DNA of 64,000 nt from JBAXTE01 sp963556065 (GCA_963556065.3 CAUVYH020000027.1:186001-250000); one strand, 5' to 3'. Numbered from the stretch's first letter, positions 42,825 through 52,981 are shown. Made by a program: numbers and translations. Notes: generated by a model not told the origin, from the sequence alone.

Positions 42825-44123
42825 ATGAGAAAAATAACATTATTTGCAATTGCGGCTCTGTTGCTTTCATCGTCTGATTTGAAAGCGCAGGTTCCGTTGT
42901 CGTTGTCGTTGGATAGTGCCGTAAACTATGCTATTAATCACAACAAAACCCTGATTAATTCAAAATATGGCATTGATAAGTCCACACAGAAGGTTAGGGA
43001 AACTATTGCACAGGGATTGCCTCAAATCAGTGCTACGCTCGATTATGCCAATTACTTGGGAGCAGAAGTCTCATTAAAATTAAGCGCACAAATGCCGGCT
43101 ACCGTTATTGAGTTTAATCCGACGAGTAATTTTAAAGCGAGTGTGAGCCAGCTGGTGTTTAACGGCAGTTACTATGTGGGCATTCAACTTTCAAAACTGG
43201 CAAGAACCATTACGGAGCAAGCTTATCAAAAAGATGAGTTGAATGTAAAAGAACAAACCATTCAGGCGTATTACATGATATTAGCCAGTGAACGAATTTT
43301 GAAAATAGTAAAAGAAAACAAACAAAATGCTCAGGTGATTTTTGATAAAACAAATAATCTTTCCAAAGCCGGAGTAGTTGAATCAACGGATGCTAAAAAA
43401 TTATCCATCATGTTGGCATCCATCGACAATGCAATTAAATCGACGGAACGACAGGTGGAGATGGGATATAATTTACTGCATTTGCAATTGGGGATAGATC
43501 CGAATCAGACGATTAGCCTTTCTTCCAGTTTCGACGAGCTTGCACAACGTATTATTATTCAAACCAAACCTAGCGACACCTTTAATATCCAAAACAATCT
43601 GGATTATAAAATGATTTCCATGCAGTCGGATATTGCTAAAAAACAGATATCGCTCAGAAAAACGAGCTATTTGCCTTCGTTGGTTGCTTTTTATTCGCAT
43701 ACCGAGAAAATTAAAACGGCAGCATTTGATATGAATCCCAAAGATGTGATCGGTTTAACTTTAAATGTTCCGATATTTTCCAGCGGTCAGCGATTATATC
43801 AGGTGAATCAGGCAAAAATTGATTATAAGATCAGTGAAAACACGAAAGAATTGATGTCTCAGCAATTGGCTATTCAGGAAGAACAATTACGGTTTACATA
43901 CAACAATCTATTTGAACAGTATTTAACCCAAAAGGAAAATGTATCCATAGCCAAAGAGGTTTTAGATAAAATGAAGCTTAAATTTGACCAGGGAGTTATT
44001 TCCAGTTTGGAGCTCACGAGTGCCAATAACGATTACCTGAATGCAGAGTCCAGTTATACCAGCATTATACTTCAACTACTCAACGCCGAATTATCATTAC
44101 GTAAAATAAATAGTAAACTTTAA
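42825..44123 (+). CDS. TolC-family outer-membrane efflux protein
   Basis: A 432-residue protein with a signal peptide (MRKITLFAIAALLLSSSDLKAQ). It has the duplicated helical pattern of TolC-like proteins: SLDSAVNYAINHNKTLINSKY near 30, long helices with regular heptads in both halves, and KTSYLPSLVAFYSH (~285) and EQLRFTYNNLFEQYLTQKEN (~355) in the second repeat. It forms the outer-membrane channel of the RND pump coded by the two genes after it (10- and 45-nt gaps). A length of 432 is normal for Bacteroidota homologues. Confidence 0.9.
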   Translation: MRKITLFAIAALLLSSSDLKAQVPLSLSLDSAVNYAINHNKTLINSKYGIDKSTQKVRETIAQGLPQISATLDYANYLGAEVSLKLSAQMPATVIEFNPTSNFKASVSQLVFNGSYYVGIQLSKLARTITEQAYQKDELNVKEQTIQAYYMILASERILKIVKENKQNAQVIFDKTNNLSKAGVVESTDAKKLSIMLASIDNAIKSTERQVEMGYNLLHLQLGIDPNQTISLSSSFDELAQRIIIQTKPSDTFNIQNNLDYKMISMQSDIAKKQISLRKTSYLPSLVAFYSHTEKIKTAAFDMNPKDVIGLTLNVPIFSSGQRLYQVNQAKIDYKISENTKELMSQQLAIQEEQLRFTYNNLFEQYLTQKENVSIAKEVLDKMKLKFDQGVISSLELTSANNDYLNAESSYTSIILQLLNAELSLRKINSKL

Positions 44124-44133
44124 AATTGAAAAT

Positions 44134-45186
44134 ATGAACACAAATAGATTTTTAACTTTAACCGTTGTTGCAGGCCTATTAACGCTAACGGTGTCCTGCA
44201 CTTCCAAAAATAAAAGTACCGAAGCGGAAAAAACAGATAAAAAGCAGGTTGCCACTGTAAAAACCATGACGGTAAAGTCGGAAATAATTACACGTAAAAT
44301 TGATTACACCGTGACTTTAACGCCATTTGAAGAAGTACATCTGGCTCCATCTACCCCGGGGAGAATTGAAAAAATCAATGTCGAAATCGGACAAAATGTC
44401 ACAAAAGGTCAAGTGGTGGCTTTAATGGATAGAACCAATCTTGAACAGGCTCGAATCAACTTGATGAATCTGGAAGCGAACTACAAACGGTTCGATACCC
44501 TGAAAAAAACAAATAGCATCGCAGATCAGCAATATGACCAGTTTATGTCGAACTACAATATTGCCAAAAACAGCTATCAGTTTTTGCTCAATAACACCCA
44601 GTTAAAAGCTCCTTTCAGTGGAATTATTTCGGGTAAATATTTCGAAGATGGCGAGATTTATTCAGGTTCACCGATAGCGACCATTGGCAAACCTGCGATC
44701 GTCTCCATTGTTCAAATTAATCAGTTGAAAGCGCTGATTGGAATTTCGGCTAACTATTACCCATTGATAACCAAAGGGATGAAAGCTGAAATTACATCGG
44801 ATATTTACCCGGAGATGACCTTTAACGGAGATGTTTATAAAATATATCCAACGATTGATAATGCGACCAAAACATTTACGGTTGAAGTTAAAGTGCAGAA
44901 CAACAATTTGAAGTTACGCCCGGGGATGTTTTCTAAAGTTCAACTTAATCTGGGTAAAGGGAGCGCCATTCTGGTTCCAAATATTGCACTTATCAAACAA
45001 ACGGGAACTAATGATATGTATGTGTTTGTAAACAAAAATAATGTTGCCGTAAAAACTCCTGTGAAAACAGGTCAGATGATTGACGATAAGATTGTGATTT
45101 TAGAAGGCCTTAACGATGGGGATGAATTGATTGTGGTGGGTCAGAATAAACTTGAAAACCAATCACCCATAACAATTGCAAAATAA
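44134..45186 (+). CDS. RND efflux periplasmic adaptor (membrane fusion) lipoprotein
   Basis: A 350-residue adaptor. Signal peptide with lipobox LTVSC (Cys22), so it is anchored to the inner membrane. The barrel-sandwich (lipoyl-like) domain is seen in HLAPSTPGRIEKINVEIGQNVTKGQVVALMD and in NTQLKAPFSGIISGKYFEDGEIY, with a helical hairpin between them; then the beta-barrel (GMKAEITSDIYPEMTFNGDVYKI) and the membrane-proximal domain (PNIALIKQTGTNDMYVFVNKNNVAV). It links the RND pump to the TolC-like channel. Confidence 0.92.
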   Translation: MNTNRFLTLTVVAGLLTLTVSCTSKNKSTEAEKTDKKQVATVKTMTVKSEIITRKIDYTVTLTPFEEVHLAPSTPGRIEKINVEIGQNVTKGQVVALMDRTNLEQARINLMNLEANYKRFDTLKKTNSIADQQYDQFMSNYNIAKNSYQFLLNNTQLKAPFSGIISGKYFEDGEIYSGSPIATIGKPAIVSIVQINQLKALIGISANYYPLITKGMKAEITSDIYPEMTFNGDVYKIYPTIDNATKTFTVEVKVQNNNLKLRPGMFSKVQLNLGKGSAILVPNIALIKQTGTNDMYVFVNKNNVAVKTPVKTGQMIDDKIVILEGLNDGDELIVVGQNKLENQSPITIAK

Positions 45187-45231
45187 TAATAACTGAATAT
45201 ACTTGATTTTTAATTAATTAAAACATATAAC

Positions 45232-48200
45232 ATGAGTTTATATAGTACAGCAGTAAAAAAACCGATAAGTACCATTATGATATTTATTGCGGTAGTGCTT
45301 TTTGGGGGGTATTCCTATCTGCAGCTGCCTGTGGATTATTTTCCCAAAATAGATCCCCCGATTATTTCGATTTTTACATTCTATAATGGTGCAAATGCAG
45401 CTGATGTGGAGCAAAACATTACCCGAAAGCTGGAAGATGGCTTAGGGTCGATTACCAATTTGAAGAAAATTTCATCGAAATCGAAAGATGGAATTTCCGC
45501 AATCACAATGGAATTTCAGTGGGGAGCGAACTTAGATGAGGCTACCAACGAAATTCGGGATGCAGTCGGTTTGGTCGAAAATGATTTACCGGATGGTGTT
45601 GAAAGTCCGATGATTTTTAAAATCAGCACCAGCATGATTCCGGTAATAGTGTTTAGTGTCACTTCTGATGTGAGTTATGCCGGACTTAAGGATATCTTGG
45701 ACAAAAAAATGATTCAGCCCCTGAACCGAATCGACGGCGTGGGAAACATCATGCAAATGGGGTCTCCCACAAGAGCCATCATGGTTGATGTAGATCCCCG
45801 GAAACTGGATGCTTATAACCTGACCGTGGAACAAATTGCGGGTGTTTTGGCTGCCAATAACTTGAATTTACCTTCGGGAAGCCTCGAAATGGGGAAATCT
45901 GATTTGTCTCTTCGCTTGCAGGGCGAATTTGAAAACAGCAATGCCATCAAAGAAATTATTGTCAGCAATTTCAATGGAAAAGCGGTTTATCTGAAAGATG
46001 TTGCTTTAGTTAGAGATTCACTTAGTAAAGACTTGAGTACTTTTGAGCATGCCAATGGTAAAACGAACGTCCGGGTCATGATTCAAAAGCAATCGGATGC
46101 AAATACGGTTACTGTTGCTAATAACATAAAGAAAAAAGTAGAAGAGATTAAAAAAACATTACCTCCTGATGTAAAAATTGATGTGTTGATGGACTCTTCG
46201 TTAAATACCATCTCGTCTATAAATAACCTTTCCGAAACATTGCTTTATGCGTTGTTGTTCGTGGTAATTGTTGTTTTTACATTTTTGGGTAGGGGGCGTT
46301 CCACGTTTATCATTGCCTTGTCTATTCCTATTTCGTTGATTGCCGGATTTGTATATATGTTTTTATCCGGTGGAACCATCAATATCATTACGCTTTCGTC
46401 ACTGTCAATCGCGATAGGGATGGTGGTTGACGATTCTATTGTAGTGCTCGAAAACATTACCAAAAAAGTGGAGAAAGGAGGCTTTGCCCGAGAGGCGGCA
46501 ATTTATGGAACCAGTGAGGTGAGTTTGGCTGTTATTGCTTCCACGCTTACCATTGTTGCCGTTTTCCTTCCTTTAACCATGTTGGGTGGCATGACGGGAA
46601 TTCTTTTCAAACCGTTGGGATTTGTGGTAACTATTTCAGTTGTAGTATCTGTTATTGTTTCATTGACATTAGTGCCAATGATGTCTTCAAAAATATTGAA
46701 AAACAATAAGCTGGATAAAAATAAACTCTCCGGTAAAATTTATTGGTTTTCGCAAGGTCTTCTTGATAAACTGGATAAATTTTTTGAAAAAATCCTTTCA
46801 TGGGCTGTTTCTCATCGATGGACAGTCGTCGGTATAGGTGTCCTTATATTTATATCATCGATGTTCTTGATGAAGTTTATTGGTTCGGAATTTATGCCGG
46901 CTTCCGATAACGACCGGATATCGGCACAGGTAAAACTCGCCCAAGGTACCAAACTCGATGAGACGAAATTAACGGTGAAATATCTGGATTCTGTTTTTAT
47001 GAAAAAATTTCCGGAAATTGAAATTGTTTCATCTAGTGCCGGAGCAGGAGATGAAAGCAATCTTATCTCTCTCTTCTCCGAAAACGGAAACTATATTATA
47101 AATTACTCCTTTAAAATGAAGCCTCGTAAGGATCGTGAGAAAGATATTTTTCAGGTGGCAGATGAAATGAGACCGATTATTGAAGCATTACCTGAGGTTG
47201 AAAAATATTATGTGGATCCCGGTAGTTCACGTTCTTCGAGCGCTATGGGCATGGGTGGCGGAAGTAACTTGGAAGTAAAAGTATATGGTAACAGCTTTGA
47301 TGAAACGAATGTTGTAGCTGAAAAAATTTCTCAAGCCCTCAAAAATATAAAAGGGACTAAAGATATTTTAATTAGTCGGGATAAGGAAAAAACCGAGTTG
47401 CAACTTGTTTTGGATAATGCGAAGATGACCTCTTTCGGCTTAAATACAGCGAGTGTTGCAACTGCAATTCGAAACCGGATTACAGGGATAAAAGCCACAA
47501 AATATAAAGAAGATGGAAATGAATATGATGTAATTGTTCGTTATGATGAAAAATTCAGGCAATCGACCGAGGATATTCAGAATATCTCTATCATGACACC
47601 CCAAGGTAAAATGGTAAAATTGAGTGAAATTACCCAATTAAAGAGGTTTTATTCACCCCCAAATATCGAAAGAGAAAATAAAGTACGTACGGTTACCGTT
47701 TCGTCGGCATTATCGGGTTCTGATATCGGGACGGTAAAAGCAGCACTTGAAAACGAAATTGCAAAAATGGATATTCCTAAGGATGTAACCATTGATTATG
47801 GCGGTAGTGCCGAAAACATGAAAGATTCATTTAGAGATTTGGCGATGTTGATAGTACTCTCATTAATATTGGTTTATATCGTAATGGCTTCGCAGTTTGA
47901 GTCTCTCACGGAGCCTTTCATTATCATGTTCTCTATTCCATTTGCTTTTACCGGTGTTTTTCTTGGTCTGTTTATCTTCCATTCCACTTTCAATGTAATT
48001 TCGTTAATCGGGATTGTAATGCTGATCGGGATTGTGGTTAAAAATGGGATTATTTTGGTCGATTACACGAATTTACTAATCGATCGGGGATATTCATTGA
48101 AAGATGCGGTTGTTTCTGCCGGTCGCTCCCGTTTAAGGCCTGTGCTTATGACTTCGTTAACCATGATTTTAGCTATGTTGCCCATGATTTTTACCTCGGG

Positions 48201-48363
48201 TAGCGGATCTGAAATGTGGAGGCCCATGGCCATCGCGATTTTCGGCGGGTTAACTGTTTCAACGTTGGTAACGCTCGTATTGATTCCAACTATTTATACC
48301 ATTTTCGGGGTTGGAAAAATGAAAAAAGCACGTAAACTAGCTTTAAAAGAATCAAACAATTAA
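45232..48363 (+). CDS. RND efflux transporter, AcrB/HAE-1-like inner-membrane pump
   Basis: A 1043-residue proton-driven pump of usual RND length with 12 membrane helices in the 1+5+1+5 order. Visible features: KKPISTIMIFIAVVLFGGYSYLQLPVDYFP at the start, VEQNITRKLEDGL and WGANLDEATNEIRDAV in the porter domain, and the TM4 proton-relay GMVVDDSIVVLENI with two adjacent Asp residues. The second half repeats the pattern (IGIVMLIGIVVKNGIILVDYTN in TM10). Substrate cannot be read from sequence; the HAE-1 class mostly exports hydrophobic compounds and drugs. The operon is TetR(frameshifted)-TolC-adaptor-pump-PG0541 protein. Confidence 0.93.
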   Translation: MSLYSTAVKKPISTIMIFIAVVLFGGYSYLQLPVDYFPKIDPPIISIFTFYNGANAADVEQNITRKLEDGLGSITNLKKISSKSKDGISAITMEFQWGANLDEATNEIRDAVGLVENDLPDGVESPMIFKISTSMIPVIVFSVTSDVSYAGLKDILDKKMIQPLNRIDGVGNIMQMGSPTRAIMVDVDPRKLDAYNLTVEQIAGVLAANNLNLPSGSLEMGKSDLSLRLQGEFENSNAIKEIIVSNFNGKAVYLKDVALVRDSLSKDLSTFEHANGKTNVRVMIQKQSDANTVTVANNIKKKVEEIKKTLPPDVKIDVLMDSSLNTISSINNLSETLLYALLFVVIVVFTFLGRGRSTFIIALSIPISLIAGFVYMFLSGGTINIITLSSLSIAIGMVVDDSIVVLENITKKVEKGGFAREAAIYGTSEVSLAVIASTLTIVAVFLPLTMLGGMTGILFKPLGFVVTISVVVSVIVSLTLVPMMSSKILKNNKLDKNKLSGKIYWFSQGLLDKLDKFFEKILSWAVSHRWTVVGIGVLIFISSMFLMKFIGSEFMPASDNDRISAQVKLAQGTKLDETKLTVKYLDSVFMKKFPEIEIVSSSAGAGDESNLISLFSENGNYIINYSFKMKPRKDREKDIFQVADEMRPIIEALPEVEKYYVDPGSSRSSSAMGMGGGSNLEVKVYGNSFDETNVVAEKISQALKNIKGTKDILISRDKEKTELQLVLDNAKMTSFGLNTASVATAIRNRITGIKATKYKEDGNEYDVIVRYDEKFRQSTEDIQNISIMTPQGKMVKLSEITQLKRFYSPPNIERENKVRTVTVSSALSGSDIGTVKAALENEIAKMDIPKDVTIDYGGSAENMKDSFRDLAMLIVLSLILVYIVMASQFESLTEPFIIMFSIPFAFTGVFLGLFIFHSTFNVISLIGIVMLIGIVVKNGIILVDYTNLLIDRGYSLKDAVVSAGRSRLRPVLMTSLTMILAMLPMIFTSGSGSEMWRPMAIAIFGGLTVSTLVTLVLIPTIYTIFGVGKMKKARKLALKESNN

Positions 48364-48373
48364 ATTAGATCAC

Positions 48374-48667
48374 ATGAAAGCAGTATTTATATCATATAAT
48401 CAATCCTTAACCGACGAGGTGCAGGATATATTAGACAAACTCTTTATCAAAGGCTATTCGCAATGGCTGGGGATAAAAGGCCGGGGAACGGTGTCGGGCG
48501 ATCCTCATGAAGGTACACACGTATGGCCTGAGCTGAATAATGCCCATTTAACGATAGTGGAAGACGAAAAGGTAACTCCTTTGCTAAACAGGTTGGACGC
48601 TTTGAACAAGGAAGTGGAAGAGCAGGGGTTGAGGGCGTTTGTCTGGAATATTGAAAACTCAATATAG
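48374..48667 (+). CDS. PG0541-family transporter-associated protein
   Basis: A 97-residue soluble protein. The sequence MKAVFISYNQSLTDEVQDILDKLFIKGYSQW and the block GDPHEGTHVWPELNNAHLTIVEDE match the PG0541 family known from Porphyromonas and other Bacteroidota, where it sits behind RND pumps. The fold looks like a small ferredoxin-like, PII-type domain. It begins 10 nt after the pump stop, and a terminator follows at 48739. Role in the pump is unknown. Confidence 0.88.
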   Translation: MKAVFISYNQSLTDEVQDILDKLFIKGYSQWLGIKGRGTVSGDPHEGTHVWPELNNAHLTIVEDEKVTPLLNRLDALNKEVEEQGLRAFVWNIENSI

Positions 48668-48738
48668 CGATTACACTGCTATTAAATAGAAATGTTTAGC
48701 TTTTTTGAAGTCAATTACATCTATTGAAAATGCAATAT

Positions 48739-48774
48739 AAAAAAGCAGTCCCGAATATTTGGAACTGCTTTTTT
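48739..48774 (+). terminator. Intrinsic terminator of the RND efflux operon
   Basis: An 11-bp stem AAAAAAGCAGT/ACTGCTTTTTT closes a hairpin with a CC/GG extension across one mismatch; the right arm ends in a T6 tract. It lies 72 nt after the PG0541 gene and before a gene with its own -7 box. Confidence 0.8.
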
Positions 48775-48806
48775 GTTAAAATATCAAACATGTTGAAAAA
48801 ATATAT

Positions 48807-48814
48807 TAAATTTG
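48807..48814 (+). promoter_or_regulatory. Putative -7 box
   Basis: TAAATTTG matches TAnnTTTG, 19 nt before the ATG at 48834. Confidence 0.5.
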
Positions 48815-48833
48815 TAGATTCAAAAAATATTAT

Positions 48834-49229
48834 ATGATGAAATCAAAAGCACTTCTCTTCGTTTTATTATCACTGTTTGTACTTTCCTCATGCACAAAAA
48901 GCAAGGAGACCAAGCTTGAAGGAAAATGGAAAAAAATTGAAGTTACCAATATCGGTATTCCTCAACCTACAACTATTTGGGAGTTTCATTCAGGAGAATT
49001 GATTGTGTCACAAATTCCGATCGGTGTTGACACAATTATAGAGCAATCAAGAGCAAAATATAATCTTGGATTTAGTGGCGAGCATTACACCCTCGAAATT
49101 TTAGAAACAACTTCGGGTGAAAACTTAAATTGGATTGTAGGTGACGGGAAAATAAAGCAATTGAATGACGACTATTTTAAATGGTTTAATAAAAATGGTT
49201 TTTATGGCGAGTTCGTTCGCTACAAGTAA
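48834..49229 (+). CDS. Small lipocalin-like lipoprotein
   Basis: A 131-residue protein with lipoprotein signal peptide (KALLFVLLSLFVLSSC; lipobox LSSC). The mature part is a run of beta strands starting LEGKWKKIEV, the entry typical of bacterial lipocalin-like domains (G-x-W motif), and ends WFNKNGFYGEFVRY. It probably sits on the outer membrane or faces the periplasm. Ligand unknown. Single gene bounded by a terminator upstream and radA downstream. A second ATG at 48837 is possible. Confidence 0.65.
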   Translation: MMKSKALLFVLLSLFVLSSCTKSKETKLEGKWKKIEVTNIGIPQPTTIWEFHSGELIVSQIPIGVDTIIEQSRAKYNLGFSGEHYTLEILETTSGENLNWIVGDGKIKQLNDDYFKWFNKNGFYGEFVRYK

Positions 49230-49373
49230 TAAATTGAACACAGGCTCTGTTCTTAACACAAGTAGCTGAGGACTTAGTGTTTATTTATTAAAGATCATTC
49301 AAGATCAATGTTTTTACATTATTACTTATACATATAAAAAGACATTACCAATTAATTAATCTGCGTTCCATCT

Positions 49374-50735
49374 ATGAGTAAAACAAAAACAGCTTATTTT
49401 TGCAGTAATTGTGGTGCTCAATCGGCAAAATGGAATGGTCAGTGTACCTCATGCGGAGCATGGAATACCTTGGAAGAAGAAATTATACAGAAAGGCCCTC
49501 AAAAGGGCTTTTCTGGTTCAAGTTCCCATTCGGCTAAACCTCAGTTGTTAAGTTCGATTAGTTATGACAACAACTACCGCATAGATATGCATAATTCCGA
49601 ACTCAACCGTGTGCTTGGCGGGGGATTGGTTCCAGGTTCCCTTATTTTACTTGGTGGTGAACCCGGAATTGGTAAATCTACATTGCTTTTACAGGTGGCA
49701 CTTCAGTTGCCCGAGGTTACGATTCTTTATATTTCGGGTGAGGAGAGCAGCCAGCAGTTAAAGATTCGTGCCGATCGTATCGGGGTTCAAAATAATAACT
49801 TGTATATTTTAACAGAAACGATTATTCAAAACATTCTTCCGTTTATTGAAGATATTCAACCGGGAATTATTATTGTCGATTCTATTCAAACTATTACAAC
49901 CCAGCTTGTCGAGTCTTCTGCAGGAAGTATTTCTCAAATCAGAGAAACAACCAATGAGTTGCAACAATTGGCTAAAAGTACTAACATCCCTGTTTTTTTA
50001 ATCGGGCATATTACGAAGGATGGCTCTATTGCCGGTCCGAAAATTTTGGAACATATTGTGGATACCGTTTTGCAATTTGAAGGCGACCGCAATTATGGTT
50101 ATCGTATTGTCCGTTCGGTAAAGAACCGCTTTGGTTCTACGTCCGAATTGGGAATTTTCGAGATGACTTCGGTCGGATTACGGGAAGTTTCGAATCCTTC
50201 GGAAATTCTTATTTCGCAGCGCGACGATTCTATTTCTGGAGTAGCTATTGCTGCCACTATCGAAGGTCTTCGCCCACTGCTTATCGAAACACAGGCTTTA
50301 GTCAGCACAGCCGTATATGGAACTCCGCAACGCTCTGCTACCGGATTCGATTTGAGAAGATTAAACATGTTGTTGGCGGTGCTCGAAAAACGATGTGGGT
50401 TTAAATTGGGAACGAAAGATGTCTTTTTAAATATTGCCGGAGGAATTCGCGTGGATGACCCGGCAAATGATCTTTCTATTGTAGCTTCAATTCTTTCATC
50501 GGGAGAAGATATTTTCATCGATTCCAAAGACTGTTTCGCGGCAGAGGTTGGCCTTTCAGGCGAAATTCGCCCTGTGGTTCGCATCGATCAACGCATTGCG
50601 GAAGCAGAAAAGATGGGATTTAAACGAATTTTTATTTCCCGTTATAATCTTAAAGGGTTGGAACAAAGCAAATTGAAAATAAAAATTATTCCGCTCGGAA
50701 AAATTGAAGATATGATTTCGTATTTGTTTCAGTAA
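49374..50735 (+). CDS. radA: DNA repair protein RadA (Sms)
   Basis: A 453-residue RadA. It has the zinc finger C10-x2-C13 ... C24-x2-C27 (CSNCGAQSAKWNGQCTSCG), Walker A GGEPGIGKST with Lys101, the RadA-specific KNRFG motif (VKNRFGSTSELGIF) and the Lon-like C-terminal domain (IAGGIRVDDPANDLSIVASILSS, ...ESGLSGEIRPV-type block). It acts in the cytoplasm in recombination-intermediate processing and branch migration. Length is standard. A gap of about 430 bp follows. Confidence 0.95.
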   Translation: MSKTKTAYFCSNCGAQSAKWNGQCTSCGAWNTLEEEIIQKGPQKGFSGSSSHSAKPQLLSSISYDNNYRIDMHNSELNRVLGGGLVPGSLILLGGEPGIGKSTLLLQVALQLPEVTILYISGEESSQQLKIRADRIGVQNNNLYILTETIIQNILPFIEDIQPGIIIVDSIQTITTQLVESSAGSISQIRETTNELQQLAKSTNIPVFLIGHITKDGSIAGPKILEHIVDTVLQFEGDRNYGYRIVRSVKNRFGSTSELGIFEMTSVGLREVSNPSEILISQRDDSISGVAIAATIEGLRPLLIETQALVSTAVYGTPQRSATGFDLRRLNMLLAVLEKRCGFKLGTKDVFLNIAGGIRVDDPANDLSIVASILSSGEDIFIDSKDCFAAEVGLSGEIRPVVRIDQRIAEAEKMGFKRIFISRYNLKGLEQSKLKIKIIPLGKIEDMISYLFQ

Positions 50736-51166
50736 AGATGATTTCAATGGTATGAAAAAATCAATTTTTTAGCCGTTAATATCGCTTTAACTCCGATAGT
50801 TGTCAGATGTGCTATATTTTTCTTCTAATATTTTTTTGTAATTCTTTGGGGTATTGCCATTCCTTTTTTTAAATGGCCCGCTAATTTCCAGCAATTGGTA
50901 ATAAAAAAATGTAATTTTCGCTACGAGAAACGAACATTAAACAAAATAATTAGTGGAAATCGTTGGTTTAGTTTGAGCTTATGATTATGACATTGAATTG
51001 GGCTATAAAGAATAAATTTATATATTTGCAGTTATAACCGAATTTTAAGTAAATCAAGGTTGTTGCTCTATTCAGCCCGTTTGTCTTGGGCTTGTTATAA
51101 GTTCTTCGGGTGGATAATTCCTAATAAATACAATCAATATAAGTCTGATTGATGAATTTTTAAAAT
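50736..51166. other. Intergenic region and leader of the GT-C-like gene pair
   Basis: About 430 bp without a coding frame that I can support. It holds a full promoter match: TTG at 50998-51000, 20-nt spacer and TATATTTG at 51021-51028. The transcript would have a leader of about 135 nt with a hairpin at 51074-51092 (AGCCC/GGGCT). Confidence 0.5.
51021..51028 (+). promoter_or_regulatory. Putative promoter (-33 TTG and -7 TATATTTG)
   Basis: TATATTTG matches TAnnTTTG, and a TTG at 50998-51000 lies 20 nt upstream, the best -33/-7 spacing in the window. It would drive the gene at 51167. Confidence 0.6.
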
Positions 51167-52981
51167 ATGAAAAAACTGAATAACCTTTCTTTATTTGTAT
51201 TAATTGGAATTTGTGCAGTAATTTCTGTTTATCGGATAAATGTTGTTTCTGAAAAAGAGATATCTTGGGATGTACTGGGATATTACCTGTACCTTCCGGC
51301 AACTTTTATTTATGACGATCCTATGTTGAAGGACATTAGTTGGTTGAAAAAGGTAAATTCCGAAAAAAAATTGGCGGACACGCTTTATATGGTCACGGAA
51401 AATAATAAAGGGGAACCAATGTATTTTTTTCTGATGGGATTGGCTCTGTTTTTTCTTCCATTCTTTTTAGTAGGGCATGCTTTTGCCGCTATTTTAGGAT
51501 TCCCCACGGATGGGTTTAGTCCGCCATATCAATACTCGCTGGTGGTTGGTGCTATTCTATATACAATTATAGGTTTAATCTTTCTAAGAAAAATATTAAA
51601 ATATTTCTTTTCGGAGAAAGTTACCGCCTTAATATTAATTATTCTGGTCTTTGGAACCAATTATATTCATCATCTTACAATCAAGGATTTAGAAACGGTT
51701 AATGTCCTTTTTATGTTAACCACAATTGTTGTTTGGTGCACCATTAAGTGGCACGAACACTATAAACAAAAGCATTTAATTATAATTGTAGTATCAATTA
51801 CGTTGATGATTTTAATTAAACCGAGTGAACTATTTGTTCTGCTTATTCCGATACTTTGGAATGTGGCTTCATTCGGTGATTTAAAGCTAAAAATATCGAA
51901 GCTTTTTAACCATAAAAAAGCAATACTTATAGCAATGGGGATTAGCATTATCATCGTTTCTCCTCAAATGATTTATTGGTATTTGAAGACGGGATCGCTT
52001 ATCTATGATAGCTATAAAAATCCGGGAGTTGGTTTGGATACCTTGTCCCCGCACATTATTAATGTGTTGATTAGTTATCGAAAAGGGTGGCTTTTATACA
52101 CCCCCATTATGGCTTTTTCATTGATGGGGTTCTATTTTTTGTATAAAAAGAATTTTAAAATTTTCTATGCCTGTTTTTTTTATTTTGTTGTTTCTTTTTT
52201 TATTATTTCGAGTTGGACCGAGTGGTGGTATGGTGCAGGTTATTCGATTCGTCCTTTAATAACGACTTATCCCATACTGGCTATTTGCCTCGGCTATTTT
52301 ATCGTGTTTATTCATCAAAATAAGCTTGCGTTGAAAATTATTTTTTGGATACTTGTTGTGTTTTTTATTTTTTTAAACCAATTTCAGTGGTGGCAGCTGA
52401 AGCATTATATTTTAAATCCATATCAAACGACAAAAGAGTATTATTGGGCCACTTTTTTGAAAAACAAGGTGTCGGAATCCGATAAGGATTTGTTGTTGGT
52501 TAACCGTAGTTTTTCATCAAGAAATGAATTTACGGATTCAACAAAATATCATAAAACTGTTTTTGTTAGTGAAAATTTTGAAAAGTCAATAAACGACAAT
52601 ATCATTTTAGAGGATAATAACAAGCTATACAGAATCGCAGCTAATCAGGATTATTATTCGTTTTTTGAGACCGAATACGGCAAGTTGACACCAAAAGATC
52701 ACCTTTGGGTAAAAGTAAAATTTAATATGCGGGGGCAAAAAGATAAGGAGAATCCATTCCCATGTCTTGTCTTGACCATGGAACGAAAAAACGGAGCATA
52801 CGGCTATTCGGCAAACGATTTGCATTTCGATTCAATTTCAAATAATTGGGAAAAGGTTGAAATCGTATATCTTACGCCGGAGATAAGGAGTAGCAAAGAT
52901 CATCTGAAGTGCTACATTTGGAATAGGGGAAAAGGGGACATTGATATTGATAATCTTATAGTTGAAATATACCAAAAATGA
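51167..52981 (+). CDS. Multi-pass GT-C-like membrane protein with C-terminal beta domain
   Basis: A 604-residue protein. About 10 membrane helices lie in the first 410 residues (LSLFVLIGICAVISVY, FFLMGLALFFLPFFLVGHAF, YSLVVGAILYTIIGLIFL, ...). The first periplasmic loop has SWDVLGYYLYLPATFIYDDP, with an Asp at the position often used by GT-C glycosyltransferases (Asp in the first loop). Residues ~500-604 form a soluble beta-rich domain (HLWVKVKFNMRGQKDKENPFPCLVL, YIWNRGKGDIDIDNLIVEIY) that resembles carbohydrate-binding jelly rolls. Function inferred as glycan transfer; not proven. A second protein of the same plan follows after 76 nt. Confidence 0.6.
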   Translation: MKKLNNLSLFVLIGICAVISVYRINVVSEKEISWDVLGYYLYLPATFIYDDPMLKDISWLKKVNSEKKLADTLYMVTENNKGEPMYFFLMGLALFFLPFFLVGHAFAAILGFPTDGFSPPYQYSLVVGAILYTIIGLIFLRKILKYFFSEKVTALILIILVFGTNYIHHLTIKDLETVNVLFMLTTIVVWCTIKWHEHYKQKHLIIIVVSITLMILIKPSELFVLLIPILWNVASFGDLKLKISKLFNHKKAILIAMGISIIIVSPQMIYWYLKTGSLIYDSYKNPGVGLDTLSPHIINVLISYRKGWLLYTPIMAFSLMGFYFLYKKNFKIFYACFFYFVVSFFIISSWTEWWYGAGYSIRPLITTYPILAICLGYFIVFIHQNKLALKIIFWILVVFFIFLNQFQWWQLKHYILNPYQTTKEYYWATFLKNKVSESDKDLLLVNRSFSSRNEFTDSTKYHKTVFVSENFEKSINDNIILEDNNKLYRIAANQDYYSFFETEYGKLTPKDHLWVKVKFNMRGQKDKENPFPCLVLTMERKNGAYGYSANDLHFDSISNNWEKVEIVYLTPEIRSSKDHLKCYIWNRGKGDIDIDNLIVEIYQK

